Shown: positions 34,915-44,255 of the stretch, in pieces
How the letters are laid out: every line of letters starts with the position of its first letter
How positions within the stretch are numbered: position 1 is the first letter of the stretch
DNA from: Planctomycetota bacterium
GTDB taxonomy: Bacteria > Planctomycetota > B15-G4
DNA: 64,000 bases
Reading direction: 5' to 3'
Assembly (NCBI GenBank): GCA_029259745.1
Contig: JAJDEO010000024.1
Location: forward strand, 62,001 to 126,000
Program-made: the position numbers and the translations under genes
The notes under the pieces: generated by a model
The model's database searches: none
What the model was told of the DNA's origin: nothing
Seen by the model: only the letters and a program-made list of their open reading frames with translations

Positions 34915-37230
34915 CTACCTGGGCGCGCGCAGGATGGTCGGCTCGTCGCCCGCGAGCACGTAGATGTCGCCATCGAGCGCGAAGACGGCTCCTCGACCCT
35001 CCGAAACCAGCTGCTCGACCGCGGCGGTGTAGCCTTCCGAACCGAAGTCGACGACGCGCAAACTCTTCATCGGCGTCGTTGGCGGAGTCGGCTCGGGGGC
35101 CGCGGATTCGGAAGCGGTGAGGGCCCCTGCCGAAGCTCGGATCTGCTGGGCCGCGGCACGGTCCACCTGCGAACGCCGGATGATGCGCGTGTCGACCCAG
35201 CGCGGGCCGATCTTGAAGAACGTCAGATCGGCGACCTGCTGGACGGCCGAGACCTCGATCCGACTGAGCGACGCGTCCAGGAACGACGACGTGCGCTGCG
35301 CGCGCTGCGCCCGCCGCAACCGCGCGATGTTCACCGACTGACTCACCGCACCTCGGCCCGTCCGTGTACCGCGCGCCCGCGACGCCAGGGCCGACCGCAC
35401 GCGCTTGCGTAGCGCATCGACGTCCCCGATGTCCGTGCCCTCCGTCGCCATGAACGCCGTGTACTCCGTGAGGACGCCGTAGGTCGTCGAGAGCTGGACG
35501 ATCTCCTGCGTGATCTCGCCGAGCTGATCGGCGTCGTCACGAACTTCGAACATGCGCACGGCGTCGATGAGCGAGGCCACTCGGCGCTGGGCCCAAAGAC
35601 GCCGCACGAAGATGTCGTCGGCGATTTGGCTCGCAGCCGCGTCGAAAGGCAGCTCGATCCGCTCGACGCCGGCGGCCGTGCGGCCTTCGACCTCGAGCGT
35701 CATCGGCTCATCGCGGAGGTAGCGACCGACGAGCACGAGTTCGTCGCCTGCGTAGAGATCGGGAAGCGGCGACGGCGTGATGTCGCGCAGCGCGTAGGCG
35801 TCGATCGCGCCGCTGGCGTCACGTGCGACGATCGAGGCGCCTGTGAGCACCGGACCGAAGAGTTTGGCGTAGACCTCGCCGACCTTCACTTCGACGTCCT
35901 CATCCGGCAGCACGTACGTGCTCGTCCCGCGCGTCGACTGGGCCACCTGGTCGAGCAGCGGCGCGTTCACGTCCGTACCGACGCCAAACGTGAAGACGCG
36001 CCGGCCATGCGTGTTCTCCGCGGCGGCCCGCGTGCGGATCGTCGCCTCGTCGCGCACGCCGACGGTCGCTCGCCCGTCGGTGAGAAAGAGCACCATCGGA
36101 AGCATCCCCGGCGTGGCCGGCTGCCGCAGCGTCGTGAGCAGCGCCTCGGCGAGGTTGGTTCCGCCGTCGACGGACAGAGCGCGGACGTAGTCCCGGGCCG
36201 CGCGCACCGTGTCGACCGACTTGCGCACGGGCACCGGTGAGAAGCTCGCTACCTCGTTTGAGTAATCGAAGATGTTGAACGCCTCATCTTCGTAGAGGCC
36301 TTCGATGATCTGCAGCGCCGCGTCACGCGCTTGATCCATCTTCGCCCCCGCCATCGACCCCGAGCGGTCGAGCACGATCGTGACCTCACGCGGCAACCGT
36401 TCGGAGGCCTGCGGGACGTCGCCGATCAGCGCGAACCAACCACCCGGCTCGTCGGGATCGGGCGCGGTAATGAACGTGGATGCGAACGGTCCCGAACGTC
36501 CCCCGAGCACGAACGAAAGCCGGAAGTCGCCCGGCGTCTGTGCAGACTCGCGCGACACGTTGATGACGGGGCGGTTCGGCGACAGGCGCGCCACGTGGAT
36601 CTCGTGGCTCGGCGAGTAGACAGACCGCACGGGCGCGCCGCCATCGACGCGCACCGAGATCGTCCAAGCCACGGCGCCTGTGTTCATCGCGTCACTGCGC
36701 GGAAGACGGTAGTCGACACGCCCGTCCGGCGTGGTCGAGAGCAGCTCATCGTAGGTCACGGAGAGCTTCTGCTCACCGTTCGCGGGCACGGGGAAGACCG
36801 AGCTGCGCAGCGTGCGACTGGACGCGAACTCGAGCAAGGCGGGGTCGCGGAGTCGCTCGACGATTCCCTGGTAGAGCGTGCGCGCCTCGTGGCGCTCGAG
36901 AAGGGTCGCCGTGGGCGCATCGGCCCCGCCGAGGAAGTCGAACCCGCGCACGACGGCCCCGTCGGGAATGGGCATGAGCACTTCGGTTTCACGCGCCGTC
37001 GTCGAACGGTTCGACAGAGACATGACGATCGTCGTCGCTGCCTGCCTCCCCTCGATCGCGACATCGACGTCGACTGCGACGAGATCGACGCCCGTGATCA
37101 TCCCCATCGCATAGGCCTGCCGCTGGGGAAGCACGACGACATCACTCGCGAACGACGAGGTCTGCGCGAACGCGGCGACGACGCCGAGACACCAGACCAC
37201 GACACAACGCAATACAGACTCACACACCAT
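34915..37230 (-). CDS. Secreted VIT and von Willebrand A domain protein
   Basis: A protein of 771 residues. ATG 37230 has GGGGGA at six bases; an ATG at 37245 is possible. Signal peptide (VVVWCLGVVAAFAQTSSFAS), then a VIT domain (about 35-160, with RETEVLMPIPDGAVVRGFDF and GEQKLSVTYDELLSTTPDGR). The VWA domain has a complete MIDAS (VTIVLDRSGSMAGAKMDQAR, then GGTNLAEALLTTL and LFLTDGRATVG). A C-terminal region (QLSTTYGVLTEYTAFMATEG) is typical of inter-alpha-trypsin-like bacterial proteins. Role unknown, probably envelope protein-protein interaction. Divergent from the DUF885 gene. Confidence 0.9.
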   Translation of the reverse strand: MVCESVLRCVVVWCLGVVAAFAQTSSFASDVVVLPQRQAYAMGMITGVDLVAVDVDVAIEGRQAATTIVMSLSNRSTTARETEVLMPIPDGAVVRGFDFLGGADAPTATLLERHEARTLYQGIVERLRDPALLEFASSRTLRSSVFPVPANGEQKLSVTYDELLSTTPDGRVDYRLPRSDAMNTGAVAWTISVRVDGGAPVRSVYSPSHEIHVARLSPNRPVINVSRESAQTPGDFRLSFVLGGRSGPFASTFITAPDPDEPGGWFALIGDVPQASERLPREVTIVLDRSGSMAGAKMDQARDAALQIIEGLYEDEAFNIFDYSNEVASFSPVPVRKSVDTVRAARDYVRALSVDGGTNLAEALLTTLRQPATPGMLPMVLFLTDGRATVGVRDEATIRTRAAAENTHGRRVFTFGVGTDVNAPLLDQVAQSTRGTSTYVLPDEDVEVKVGEVYAKLFGPVLTGASIVARDASGAIDAYALRDITPSPLPDLYAGDELVLVGRYLRDEPMTLEVEGRTAAGVERIELPFDAAASQIADDIFVRRLWAQRRVASLIDAVRMFEVRDDADQLGEITQEIVQLSTTYGVLTEYTAFMATEGTDIGDVDALRKRVRSALASRARGTRTGRGAVSQSVNIARLRRAQRAQRTSSFLDASLSRIEVSAVQQVADLTFFKIGPRWVDTRIIRRSQVDRAAAQQIRASAGALTASESAAPEPTPPTTPMKSLRVVDFGSEGYTAAVEQLVSEGRGAVFALDGDIYVLAGDEPTILRAPR

Positions 37231-37400
37231 CGGGAATCCCCCCATCGTCGGGTCGAGCGACCGTCTTCGAAACACCTCGTGCCTGATGTGAACAGCGCGT
37301 CCTCACAAGGGTTGCGCGAAAGTCTCGGAGCCGTGCTCGACGCGCGGGGGCGGGCGGTGTGGACTGCTATGCTGCGCCTCCCTCAGCAGCGGAGTCCTCC

Positions 37401-39188
37401 ATGTCGCGACTGTTCCTCGGTGCTTGTCTCGCCGTCCTCGCCGCCACGAGCGCCGCGCAACTCGACACGGTCGAGATGATCCATCGCTTTCGCGCCGACG
37501 CCGTGAGCCTGACGGCGTTCTACTCGGTCGACGCGTCACCCGAGCGCGCACTCCGCCTCGACGAGCACGACGCGCTCTGGCTCGAACGCCTCGCCGCCCT
37601 CGAAGGCGCGTCGTTCGACGTGCAGGGGCGCATCGATCTCATCGCGTTGCGTCAGGAACTCCTTCACCGCCGCAACTCCCACGCGCGGCGCCTCGAGCGC
37701 CTCGAGATCTTCGAGCCGTGGCTCCCCTTCGCCCCCGCGATCCTCGACCTCGAGCGCAAGCGGTGGGACGTCTCGGAAGTGGACGCACGGCAAGCCGCCA
37801 GTGACCTCGCCGCTCTCGCCGAGGCGATGGACGACCTCATCGACCGCGTCATCCTGCTCGACGACGAATCCGCTGACGAGGCCAGTGACGAGGCCGACGT
37901 CGAGGATGCCGACGACGCCGACAAGAGCGACGTCGAAGACGCACTTCACACAAGCCCCGTCCTCGCGCAGCGCGTCGCAGAGAACGTCGATTCCCTGCGT
38001 GGCGCTCTGGCCACCTGGCACGAACATCACAGCTCGTACGACCCCGTCTTCGCCTGGTGGCTCGACGGCCCCTACGAGAAGGCCCGGGACGCGCTCGAGA
38101 AGTATCGCGACCATCTCCGCAAGGACATCGCCGGCCTGCACGGCGAGGACGATGATCCGCTCATCGGCGATCCGATCGGCCGCGCCGCGCTGCTCGCCGA
38201 CCTGCGTCACGAGATGATTCCCTACACGCCCGAGGAGATGCTCGCGATCGGCGAAGAGCAGCTCGCGTGGTGCGAGGGCGAGCTGAAGCGCGCCGCCGCC
38301 GACCTCGGCTACACGTCGGCGACTTGGCGCCAGGACGTTCTCGAGCACACGAAGCGCGACGAGGTCAGTCCCGGTGAACACGACGACTCCGTGGTGGCCC
38401 AAGCGCGCGAGGCGATCGAGTTCCTCGACGCGCGCGACCTCGTCACGATTCCCGAACTCTGCCGCGAGACATGGCGCCTGCGCATGCTCTCGCGCGGCGA
38501 CCAGCGCACGCTTCCCTACGGCGCCTACAACCGCCAGCACATGCTCGTCGCCGCTCCGACGCGCGACATGTCACACGAGTCGAAGCTCGCGGCGCTGCGC
38601 GGCAACAACGTGCACTTCTCGCGCATCGTCACGCCGCACGAACTCATCCCCGGCCACCATCTCCAGCGCTTCATCGCGGATCGCGACCGCCCCTACCGCA
38701 GCCTCTTCTCGACACCGTTCTACGTCGAGGGCTGGGCGCTGTACTGGGAGATGCGGCTGTGGGACGAAGGCTGGGCCAAGACGCCCGAGAATCGCGTCGG
38801 CATGTTGTTCTGGCGCATGCACCGGGCCGCACGCATCGTCGTGTCGCTGGGTTTCCACCTCGGGCAGCTGACGCCCGACGAGATGATCGAGCTGCTCGTG
38901 GAGCGCGTCGGGCACGAGCGCGACGGCGCCACGGCCGAAGTGCGCCGCTACATCGGCGACAGCTACAGTCCGCTCTACCAGTGCGGCTATCTGATCGGTG
39001 GTCTACAGATCCGCGCCCTGCGACGCGAGTTGCGCGTTGGCGAGCCGGACAGCGAGTGGACCGATCGCCGCTTCCATGACGCCATCCTTGCGCAGAACAC
39101 GCTGCCCATCGAGCTCATCCGCGCAGCTCTCACGAACACCGAGCTCCCGCTCGACCACGAGCCGAGTTGGAAGTTCGACGCTCGCTGA
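37401..39188 (+). CDS. Secreted DUF885-family putative metallopeptidase
   Basis: A protein of 595 residues from ATG 37401 with GGAG upstream, and a signal peptide (MSRLFLGACLAVLAATSAAQ). Mostly helical. The family motif RIVTPHELIPGHHLQRFIAD carries an HExxxGHH-like metal site. Later FYVEGWALYWEMRLWDEGWA supplies conserved glutamate and tryptophan residues. A strongly acidic insertion (residues about 154-182, DDESADEASDEADVEDADDA) separates the N-terminal helices and looks disordered. It is likely a zinc-dependent peptidase outside the cytoplasm; the substrate is unknown. Confidence 0.88.
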   Translation: MSRLFLGACLAVLAATSAAQLDTVEMIHRFRADAVSLTAFYSVDASPERALRLDEHDALWLERLAALEGASFDVQGRIDLIALRQELLHRRNSHARRLERLEIFEPWLPFAPAILDLERKRWDVSEVDARQAASDLAALAEAMDDLIDRVILLDDESADEASDEADVEDADDADKSDVEDALHTSPVLAQRVAENVDSLRGALATWHEHHSSYDPVFAWWLDGPYEKARDALEKYRDHLRKDIAGLHGEDDDPLIGDPIGRAALLADLRHEMIPYTPEEMLAIGEEQLAWCEGELKRAAADLGYTSATWRQDVLEHTKRDEVSPGEHDDSVVAQAREAIEFLDARDLVTIPELCRETWRLRMLSRGDQRTLPYGAYNRQHMLVAAPTRDMSHESKLAALRGNNVHFSRIVTPHELIPGHHLQRFIADRDRPYRSLFSTPFYVEGWALYWEMRLWDEGWAKTPENRVGMLFWRMHRAARIVVSLGFHLGQLTPDEMIELLVERVGHERDGATAEVRRYIGDSYSPLYQCGYLIGGLQIRALRRELRVGEPDSEWTDRRFHDAILAQNTLPIELIRAALTNTELPLDHEPSWKFDAR

Positions 39189-39199
39189 GAGCGTGTCCC

Positions 39200-39586
39200 T
39201 CAGTGCTCGCCGCGGAAACGACGACGGAGGTCGTGGAGTGCGGCGCGCGCACAGGCGAACATGCGGATGTCTGTCGAGGCGAGCCCCAGGAGGCGGGCCA
39301 GACCAGTCGATGTGACGCCGTCGCCGATCGACGCGATGCGCCGACCCACGACGTCGACGTGGCAGACGAGCCCGGCGAGTGCGAGCGCTCGCTCGGCCTT
39401 GACGACCGTCGCCTTGCGAGGCGAACGGAGGCCGCCGAGCCGAGTCAGGTCGCGCAGCGCTCCCAGAGACGAGACGTCGAGCGTCATCGTCGATCCGTGT
39501 GCGACGAGCGTCGCGTGCCCCCCGGACTCGGTCGACGCATCAAGGGATGCGTCGACCTCGAGCCGTCGGTGGCTGATCGTTGTCAC
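39200..39586 (-). CDS. Hypothetical protein, 128 residues
   Basis: Unrecognised. A GTG start at 39586 overlaps the stop of the upstream small gene (GTGA), which supports this start and coupled translation. The sequence TTISHRRLEVDASLDASTES followed by beta-rich and helical parts (KATVVKAERALALAGLVCHV) is soluble and basic at the end. It is convergent with the DUF885 gene, 11 bp away. It probably works with its 68-residue partner. Confidence 0.55.
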   Translation of the reverse strand: MTTISHRRLEVDASLDASTESGGHATLVAHGSTMTLDVSSLGALRDLTRLGGLRSPRKATVVKAERALALAGLVCHVDVVGRRIASIGDGVTSTGLARLLGLASTDIRMFACARAALHDLRRRFRGEH

Positions 39587-39789
39587 GCGTTCGCCGTTTG
39601 ATCGGACGTACTGATACGCACGGTGCCGTTCACGACCCACTCAGCGCGCGGCGCCGCGTCCGATGTCCCGGCCGGGACGGCGACACGCAGGTCGTCCATC
39701 TCGTACGTGATCTTTGCCCCGCGTCCCGTGAGCTTGTCATACAGGCCGATCGCGAGTTCGGGCCACGTGTTCGTTTCGGATGACTTCAT
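39583..39789 (-). CDS. Small conserved-looking protein, 68 residues
   Basis: ATG 39789 has AGGAG at a good distance. The product MKSSETNTWPELAIGLYDKL continues TGRGAKITYEMDDLRVAVP and a short beta-strand pair (AEWVVNGTVRISTSDQT). It looks like a compact alpha/beta fold. I do not recognise the family. It is followed by an overlapping gene of 128 residues. The region 39790-39935 holds no further gene. Confidence 0.6.
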   Translation of the reverse strand: MKSSETNTWPELAIGLYDKLTGRGAKITYEMDDLRVAVPAGTSDAAPRAEWVVNGTVRISTSDQTANA

Positions 39790-39935
39790 TTTCGGACTCC
39801 TTGGCATGGATGAGATGCTGGAGTCTTCGCGATGCGACGAACCCTGGATTCAAACGTTCGTGAAACGTTGCCTCACCGCCACGCTCTCACACGACGGAGC
39901 CCTCGAGGGCAAGCGCTGCGCCCGCGCAGAGCCGC

Positions 39936-41585
39936 TCACATCGATGGCGGCAGCGCGCAGTAGCACGAAGCACCGGGCGAGACGTCGGCCAGGCGCCAGG
40001 CGTGGTCGAGTGCCGGCTTGAGTGCCGCGGCCTCGTCAGCGCGCCCCTGCATCTCCAACGACTGGGAGAGTCCGAGCAGCGACCAGGCGTTGCGCGGCCA
40101 TTCCTCGAGATCCTCACGGTAGACCTGCTCGGCCTGCTTGGCCTCACCACCGGCGAGCAAGAGCGCACCGAGCGCGTGACGCACCGGAAGCATCCACCCG
40201 GGCGGCTCGTCGTAGACGAGGGCGTCCTCGGCCGCCATCGCCGCACGGAGCGCCGCGTAGGCCTCTTGCTGGTTGCCTTCGTGCCAGAGAATCTCGCCGC
40301 GCGCCATGTCGCGCGCGATCGGATAGACGATGTGAGCTTCGTTGACGCCGACATGCCACGTCTCGGGCACCTGGGCCAACACCTCGTCAAAGAGAGCGAA
40401 CTCGGCGCGGGCTTCTTCCGTGCGGCCGAGGTTGGCGAGCGCGATCGTCCGCGCGTAGTGACGCATCGTGCGGCTCGCGAGGCGGAACTCGGGGTAGTCG
40501 GGCTCGGCGAGAACTTCGTCCCAGCGGCCGAAGCGCAGCAGCACATGGAACACGGCGGAGAGCATTCCGTCGGCGTACTCCGGACTCCCCTCGACGAACG
40601 CGTCGGGCACCTCCGCTTCCATCTTCCGAACCGACTCGAGCGCCAACTCGGAGCGACCTTCCATCATCGCGGCGTAGGCGAGGAAGTGGATGTTGTGCAC
40701 GAAGTAGAGGCTGTACCAGCCGGGCTCGCCGATGAGCTCGAAGTAGGCTTCGTCGGCCGCGATGGCCTCGAGGTTCACTTCCGCGGCGAGATCGTAGTCA
40801 CCCGTGTTGATGTAGATGTGCGACGGCATGTGGACGAGGTGCCCGCTGCCCGGAACGAGTGTGCGCAAGCGGTCGGCCGAAGCGCGTGCACGCGCGGGAT
40901 CGGAGGACGCCTCGACGGCGTGGATGTAGAAGTGATTGGCGCCGGGGTGGTTCGGTGCGAACGCGAGCACGTTCTCGAGCACGTCGACGACCTCTTCGGC
41001 GCGTTGCAGCGGCTCGCCCTCGACGGTCCAGTAGTCCCACGGTTGGAGGTTCATGAGTGACTCGGCGTACAGCGCGCCCACGTCGGCGTCGTTCGGGAAC
41101 GCCGCCCATGCCTCGCCCATCGCTTCGGCGTACGCCTCGTCGAGCGGCTTGCGATCCTCAGGCAGCGGCCATACGGCGCGCTTGACGACAGCGCGGATCA
41201 GCGCCTGCTCGGCCGGCGAAGCCCAGTCGATCAACGCCAGCGCGCGTTGCGCGGCCTCGTAACCCATCTCGGCCTCGGCGTCGCTGACCATCATGTTGTT
41301 GACGTCGACGCCGTTGCCATACGCGATGCCCCAATGAGCCATCGCACACCCGGGATCGGCACGCGCGGCCTCTTGGAAGGACAGGATCCCCTCCTCGTGG
41401 TTGAAGCCGTACATGAGCTGGAAGCCCTGATCGACCCACGACTGAGCCACGCGACTCGTCGTCGTGACGTCGCGCGTGAAGGTGCCGTAGTCGGCGATCA
41501 TCACGGCTTCGCGGGAAGAGGAGCACGCCGTCGCCAAGGAGGCGAGAACGAGCGCAGAAAGAGAACGCATGGGTGAGGTCTTCAT
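39936..41585 (-). CDS. TPR-repeat lipoprotein
   Basis: A protein of 549 residues. The start is ATG 41585 (an alternative is 41570). Lipoprotein signal MRSLSALVLASLATACSSS with lipobox ATAC. Helical tetratricopeptide pairs run throughout: GFNHEEGILSFQEAARADPG, CAMAHWGIAYGNGVDVNNMM and PNHPGANHFYIHAVEASSDP. The latter matches a family in which TPRs alternate with conserved histidines (HLVHMPSHIYINTGDYDLAA). Close relatives are annotated only as TPR proteins. It is likely periplasmic or surface-held. Confidence 0.85.
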   Translation of the reverse strand: MKTSPMRSLSALVLASLATACSSSREAVMIADYGTFTRDVTTTSRVAQSWVDQGFQLMYGFNHEEGILSFQEAARADPGCAMAHWGIAYGNGVDVNNMMVSDAEAEMGYEAAQRALALIDWASPAEQALIRAVVKRAVWPLPEDRKPLDEAYAEAMGEAWAAFPNDADVGALYAESLMNLQPWDYWTVEGEPLQRAEEVVDVLENVLAFAPNHPGANHFYIHAVEASSDPARARASADRLRTLVPGSGHLVHMPSHIYINTGDYDLAAEVNLEAIAADEAYFELIGEPGWYSLYFVHNIHFLAYAAMMEGRSELALESVRKMEAEVPDAFVEGSPEYADGMLSAVFHVLLRFGRWDEVLAEPDYPEFRLASRTMRHYARTIALANLGRTEEARAEFALFDEVLAQVPETWHVGVNEAHIVYPIARDMARGEILWHEGNQQEAYAALRAAMAAEDALVYDEPPGWMLPVRHALGALLLAGGEAKQAEQVYREDLEEWPRNAWSLLGLSQSLEMQGRADEAAALKPALDHAWRLADVSPGASCYCALPPSM

Positions 41586-41685
41586 GCTCGCGATCATCGT
41601 TCATCGCCGGGGGACCTCGCAACTCCTCGACAAGCGCAGTGCCTTGCGAACGATTTCAGAATGCGCCGGGACGGCCGATCGTCGG

Positions 41686-44166
41686 TCAGGTGCGCTTGCG
41701 CCCCGGACGCCGTTCGGGCCGCGCACTCAGCGGATCTTCGGGCCATGCGTGCTTCGGGTAGCGCCGCCGGAGGTCTTTGCGCACCAGCGGATACGTGTTC
41801 GCCCAGAAGCTCGCGAGGTCGTCGGTGACCTGCTGGGCGCGAGAGTTCGGCCCGAGCAGATGCAACAGAACGGGAACGCGTCCGCCGCCGACGCGCGGAG
41901 TTTCCGTGAGGCCGAAAACCTCTTGGATGCGAACGGCGAGCACGGGTGGACGGCCGGGCTCGTAGGCCAGACGCACGTGCGAGCCGCTCGGGACTTCGAG
42001 GCGCTCAGGCGCGAGGCGCTCGAGAAGCTGCCGCTGATTCCAATCGAACTGCGCGAGCAGACGGGACGCGAGATCGACGCGACGCAGATCGGCGAACGAT
42101 CGCGCGCCTGCGCAGAGCGCGGGCAGCATGGCGACGAGCGCCTCGTCGTCGAGAAGAGGAAGGTCGGCTTCGGGGGCCCAATCGTGAGCACACGCCACGC
42201 GCGCCCGCAGGGAAGCAACGTCTTTGTGCGCAAGGTCGAGGGCGCGTTCGAGGTCCGTCGCAGCCGCGGCAGCGAGCGCCTGGGTGACGGACTCGGCGTT
42301 CGGGGCGGGGACGGAGGAAGAGTGAATCGGGAGATCGAAGAGCATGCAACGGCGCTCGGCGACGACACGATCACGCGCGGCGTCGAACTCGACCACGACG
42401 CTCTCCTCGAGTCGCGCGTCAGCTTCGATCCACTCGCGCTCGACGGCGCTGGCCAGACTCACGCGCGCATCCGCACCGCCGGCCGACAGTCCGACGTCGA
42501 GACACAGGAAGAACTCCGCATCGCGCACCACACTCGCGGCGTCGAGCGTCACTCCGCGCCCACCGACCATGCGTGCACGCGGGGAGCCGGGCTCGCGACG
42601 TCGCGCGAGTCGATCGGGAAACGCGGCAAAGAGCGCACGCCGCAACGCTGTCTCATCCGGCTGAGCGTCAACGCCACCTTGCTCGAGGCGTCGTGCCGAT
42701 CGGACGAGTTGATCGCGGACGCGTCGGACGGCATGCACACCGGGCGGCGCAGCGCGGCCGTCGACACGTGCGACGCGCTCCGAGAGGTCGCACTCACCGA
42801 ATGCGTTCGCTGTCGTGCGGCGCGAGACACGGAACGGGTCGCGCTCCGACAGCAGCGCCGCCGCCGTTGCCGCCTCACGCAGGACACCGCGCCGACTCCC
42901 TTCGATCACGAGACGCGCGACGCGCGGCGAGGCCGGAAGCGACGCCATCGCATGGCCGAGCGGCGTGATCGTCTCATCGAGCGCGCCCAGGCGCGTGAGC
43001 GTCTCGCGCGCCTCTTCGAGATCGTGTGCGCGCGGCGCATCGAGCCATGGCAGGTCGGCGGCGTCGCCCTCACCCCAGGCCGCGAGCTGCAGGACGACGC
43101 CCGCCAGCGAGACCCGCCGCAACTCCGGCTCGTCTCGAAACGGCCGCGCGGCGTGGGCATGCTCGCTCCACAGACGCACGCAGACGCCCGGAGCCGTGCG
43201 GCCCGCTCGGCCGGCGCGCTGGTCGGCCGAGGCGCGACAGATCGGCTGCAGCTCGAGGCGATCGAGTCCGACGCGCGCGTCGAAGCTCGGCACGCGCGCG
43301 AGGCCCGTGTCGACAACGCCCGTGATGCCGGGAATCGTGACGGACGTCTCGGCCACGTTCGTCGCGAGCACGACCTTGCGCGTGCGCGAAGGCGCGAGGA
43401 CGGCGTCCTGCGCATCGGCGTCGAGCTCGCCGAACAGCACGTGAACGTCGACGTCGGCGAGCCCGCCGAGCGCACGCTCGGCCGCGCGGATCTCCCCCAC
43501 GCCCGGCAGGAACACGAGAACGTCACCGCTCGTCTCGGCGAGCATCGCTCGTGCCTCACGCGCGGCTGCCTCTGCGACACGCTCGTCGCGCGCGCGATCG
43601 ACGTAGCGAATCGTGACGGGATGGAGCCGACCTTCACTCACGACGATCGGCGCGTCACCGAGCGCCGAGGCGATGGGCTCGGCCTCGAGCGTCGCCGACA
43701 TCACGACGACGGCCAGATCTGGGCGCGCAGCCGAACGCACGCGCTGCACCATCGCGAACGCGAGGTCCCCATCGACGTGGCGCTCGTGGAACTCATCGAA
43801 GACGATGGCGTCGACGCCCTCGAGGAACGGATCGTCTTGCAGCATGCGGACGAAGAGCCCCTCGGTGACGACGAGGATGCGCGTGCTGCGACTCGCGCGA
43901 CGGTCGAAGCGCACGTGATAGCCGACCTCGTCACCGAGGCGAGCGCCGCGTTCGTAGGCAATGCGTCGGGCCGCAGCGCGCGCGGCGAGACGACGCGGCT
44001 CGAGCATCACGACGGTGCCCTCGCCGGGCAGCGCGTCGGCCAGCGCACCGGGAACGCGCGTCGTCTTGCCGGCGCCCGTCGGTGCGACGAGCACGGCCGC
44101 GCGGTGCGCGCGCACCGCGGCCGTCAGGTCGTCGAGCACATCGTCGATCGGCAGCGGCGTCGTCAC
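41686..44166 (-). CDS. hrpB: ATP-dependent RNA helicase HrpB
   Basis: A protein of 826 residues, with a GTG start at 44166. DEAH-box motifs are in order: VAPTGAGKTTRVPGALADAL, LEPRRLAARAAARRIAYERG, VFDEFHERHVDGDLAF (DEFH box), VVMSATLEAEPI, then VLATNVAETSVTIPGITGVV and QRAGRAGRTAPGVCVRLWSE. The helicase-associated region and HrpB C-terminal domain end in PRVGGGRVPVLLHLLGPNSR and WANTYPLVRKDLRRRYPKHA, which are specific for HrpB. The length matches the family. Cellular role not well defined. It lies downstream of sppA on the same strand, after a hairpin. Confidence 0.95.
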   Translation of the reverse strand: MTTPLPIDDVLDDLTAAVRAHRAAVLVAPTGAGKTTRVPGALADALPGEGTVVMLEPRRLAARAAARRIAYERGARLGDEVGYHVRFDRRASRSTRILVVTEGLFVRMLQDDPFLEGVDAIVFDEFHERHVDGDLAFAMVQRVRSAARPDLAVVVMSATLEAEPIASALGDAPIVVSEGRLHPVTIRYVDRARDERVAEAAAREARAMLAETSGDVLVFLPGVGEIRAAERALGGLADVDVHVLFGELDADAQDAVLAPSRTRKVVLATNVAETSVTIPGITGVVDTGLARVPSFDARVGLDRLELQPICRASADQRAGRAGRTAPGVCVRLWSEHAHAARPFRDEPELRRVSLAGVVLQLAAWGEGDAADLPWLDAPRAHDLEEARETLTRLGALDETITPLGHAMASLPASPRVARLVIEGSRRGVLREAATAAALLSERDPFRVSRRTTANAFGECDLSERVARVDGRAAPPGVHAVRRVRDQLVRSARRLEQGGVDAQPDETALRRALFAAFPDRLARRREPGSPRARMVGGRGVTLDAASVVRDAEFFLCLDVGLSAGGADARVSLASAVEREWIEADARLEESVVVEFDAARDRVVAERRCMLFDLPIHSSSVPAPNAESVTQALAAAAATDLERALDLAHKDVASLRARVACAHDWAPEADLPLLDDEALVAMLPALCAGARSFADLRRVDLASRLLAQFDWNQRQLLERLAPERLEVPSGSHVRLAYEPGRPPVLAVRIQEVFGLTETPRVGGGRVPVLLHLLGPNSRAQQVTDDLASFWANTYPLVRKDLRRRYPKHAWPEDPLSARPERRPGRKRT

Positions 44167-44190
44167 AGAGCACTCGCAAGAACGAGGAAA

Positions 44191-44226
44191 CGCGCGCCGC
44201 CGGAGTGAGCCTCCGACGACGCGCGT
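44191..44226 (-). terminator. GC-rich hairpin after sppA
   Basis: CGCGCG (44191-44196) and CCGGAG (44200-44205) pair with CTCCG (44211-44215) and CGCGCG near 44220-44225. The hairpin lies between the sppA stop and the hrpB start (minus strand). Few Ts follow, so strength is uncertain. Confidence 0.45.
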
Positions 44227-44255
44227 GTCATCCTACGCTGCGTTGGTCGTCCCGC

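Noticed and set aside
41569..44208. An 879-residue plus-strand frame opposite hrpB
   Set aside because: The minus strand carries all HrpB motifs; this frame is its shadow.
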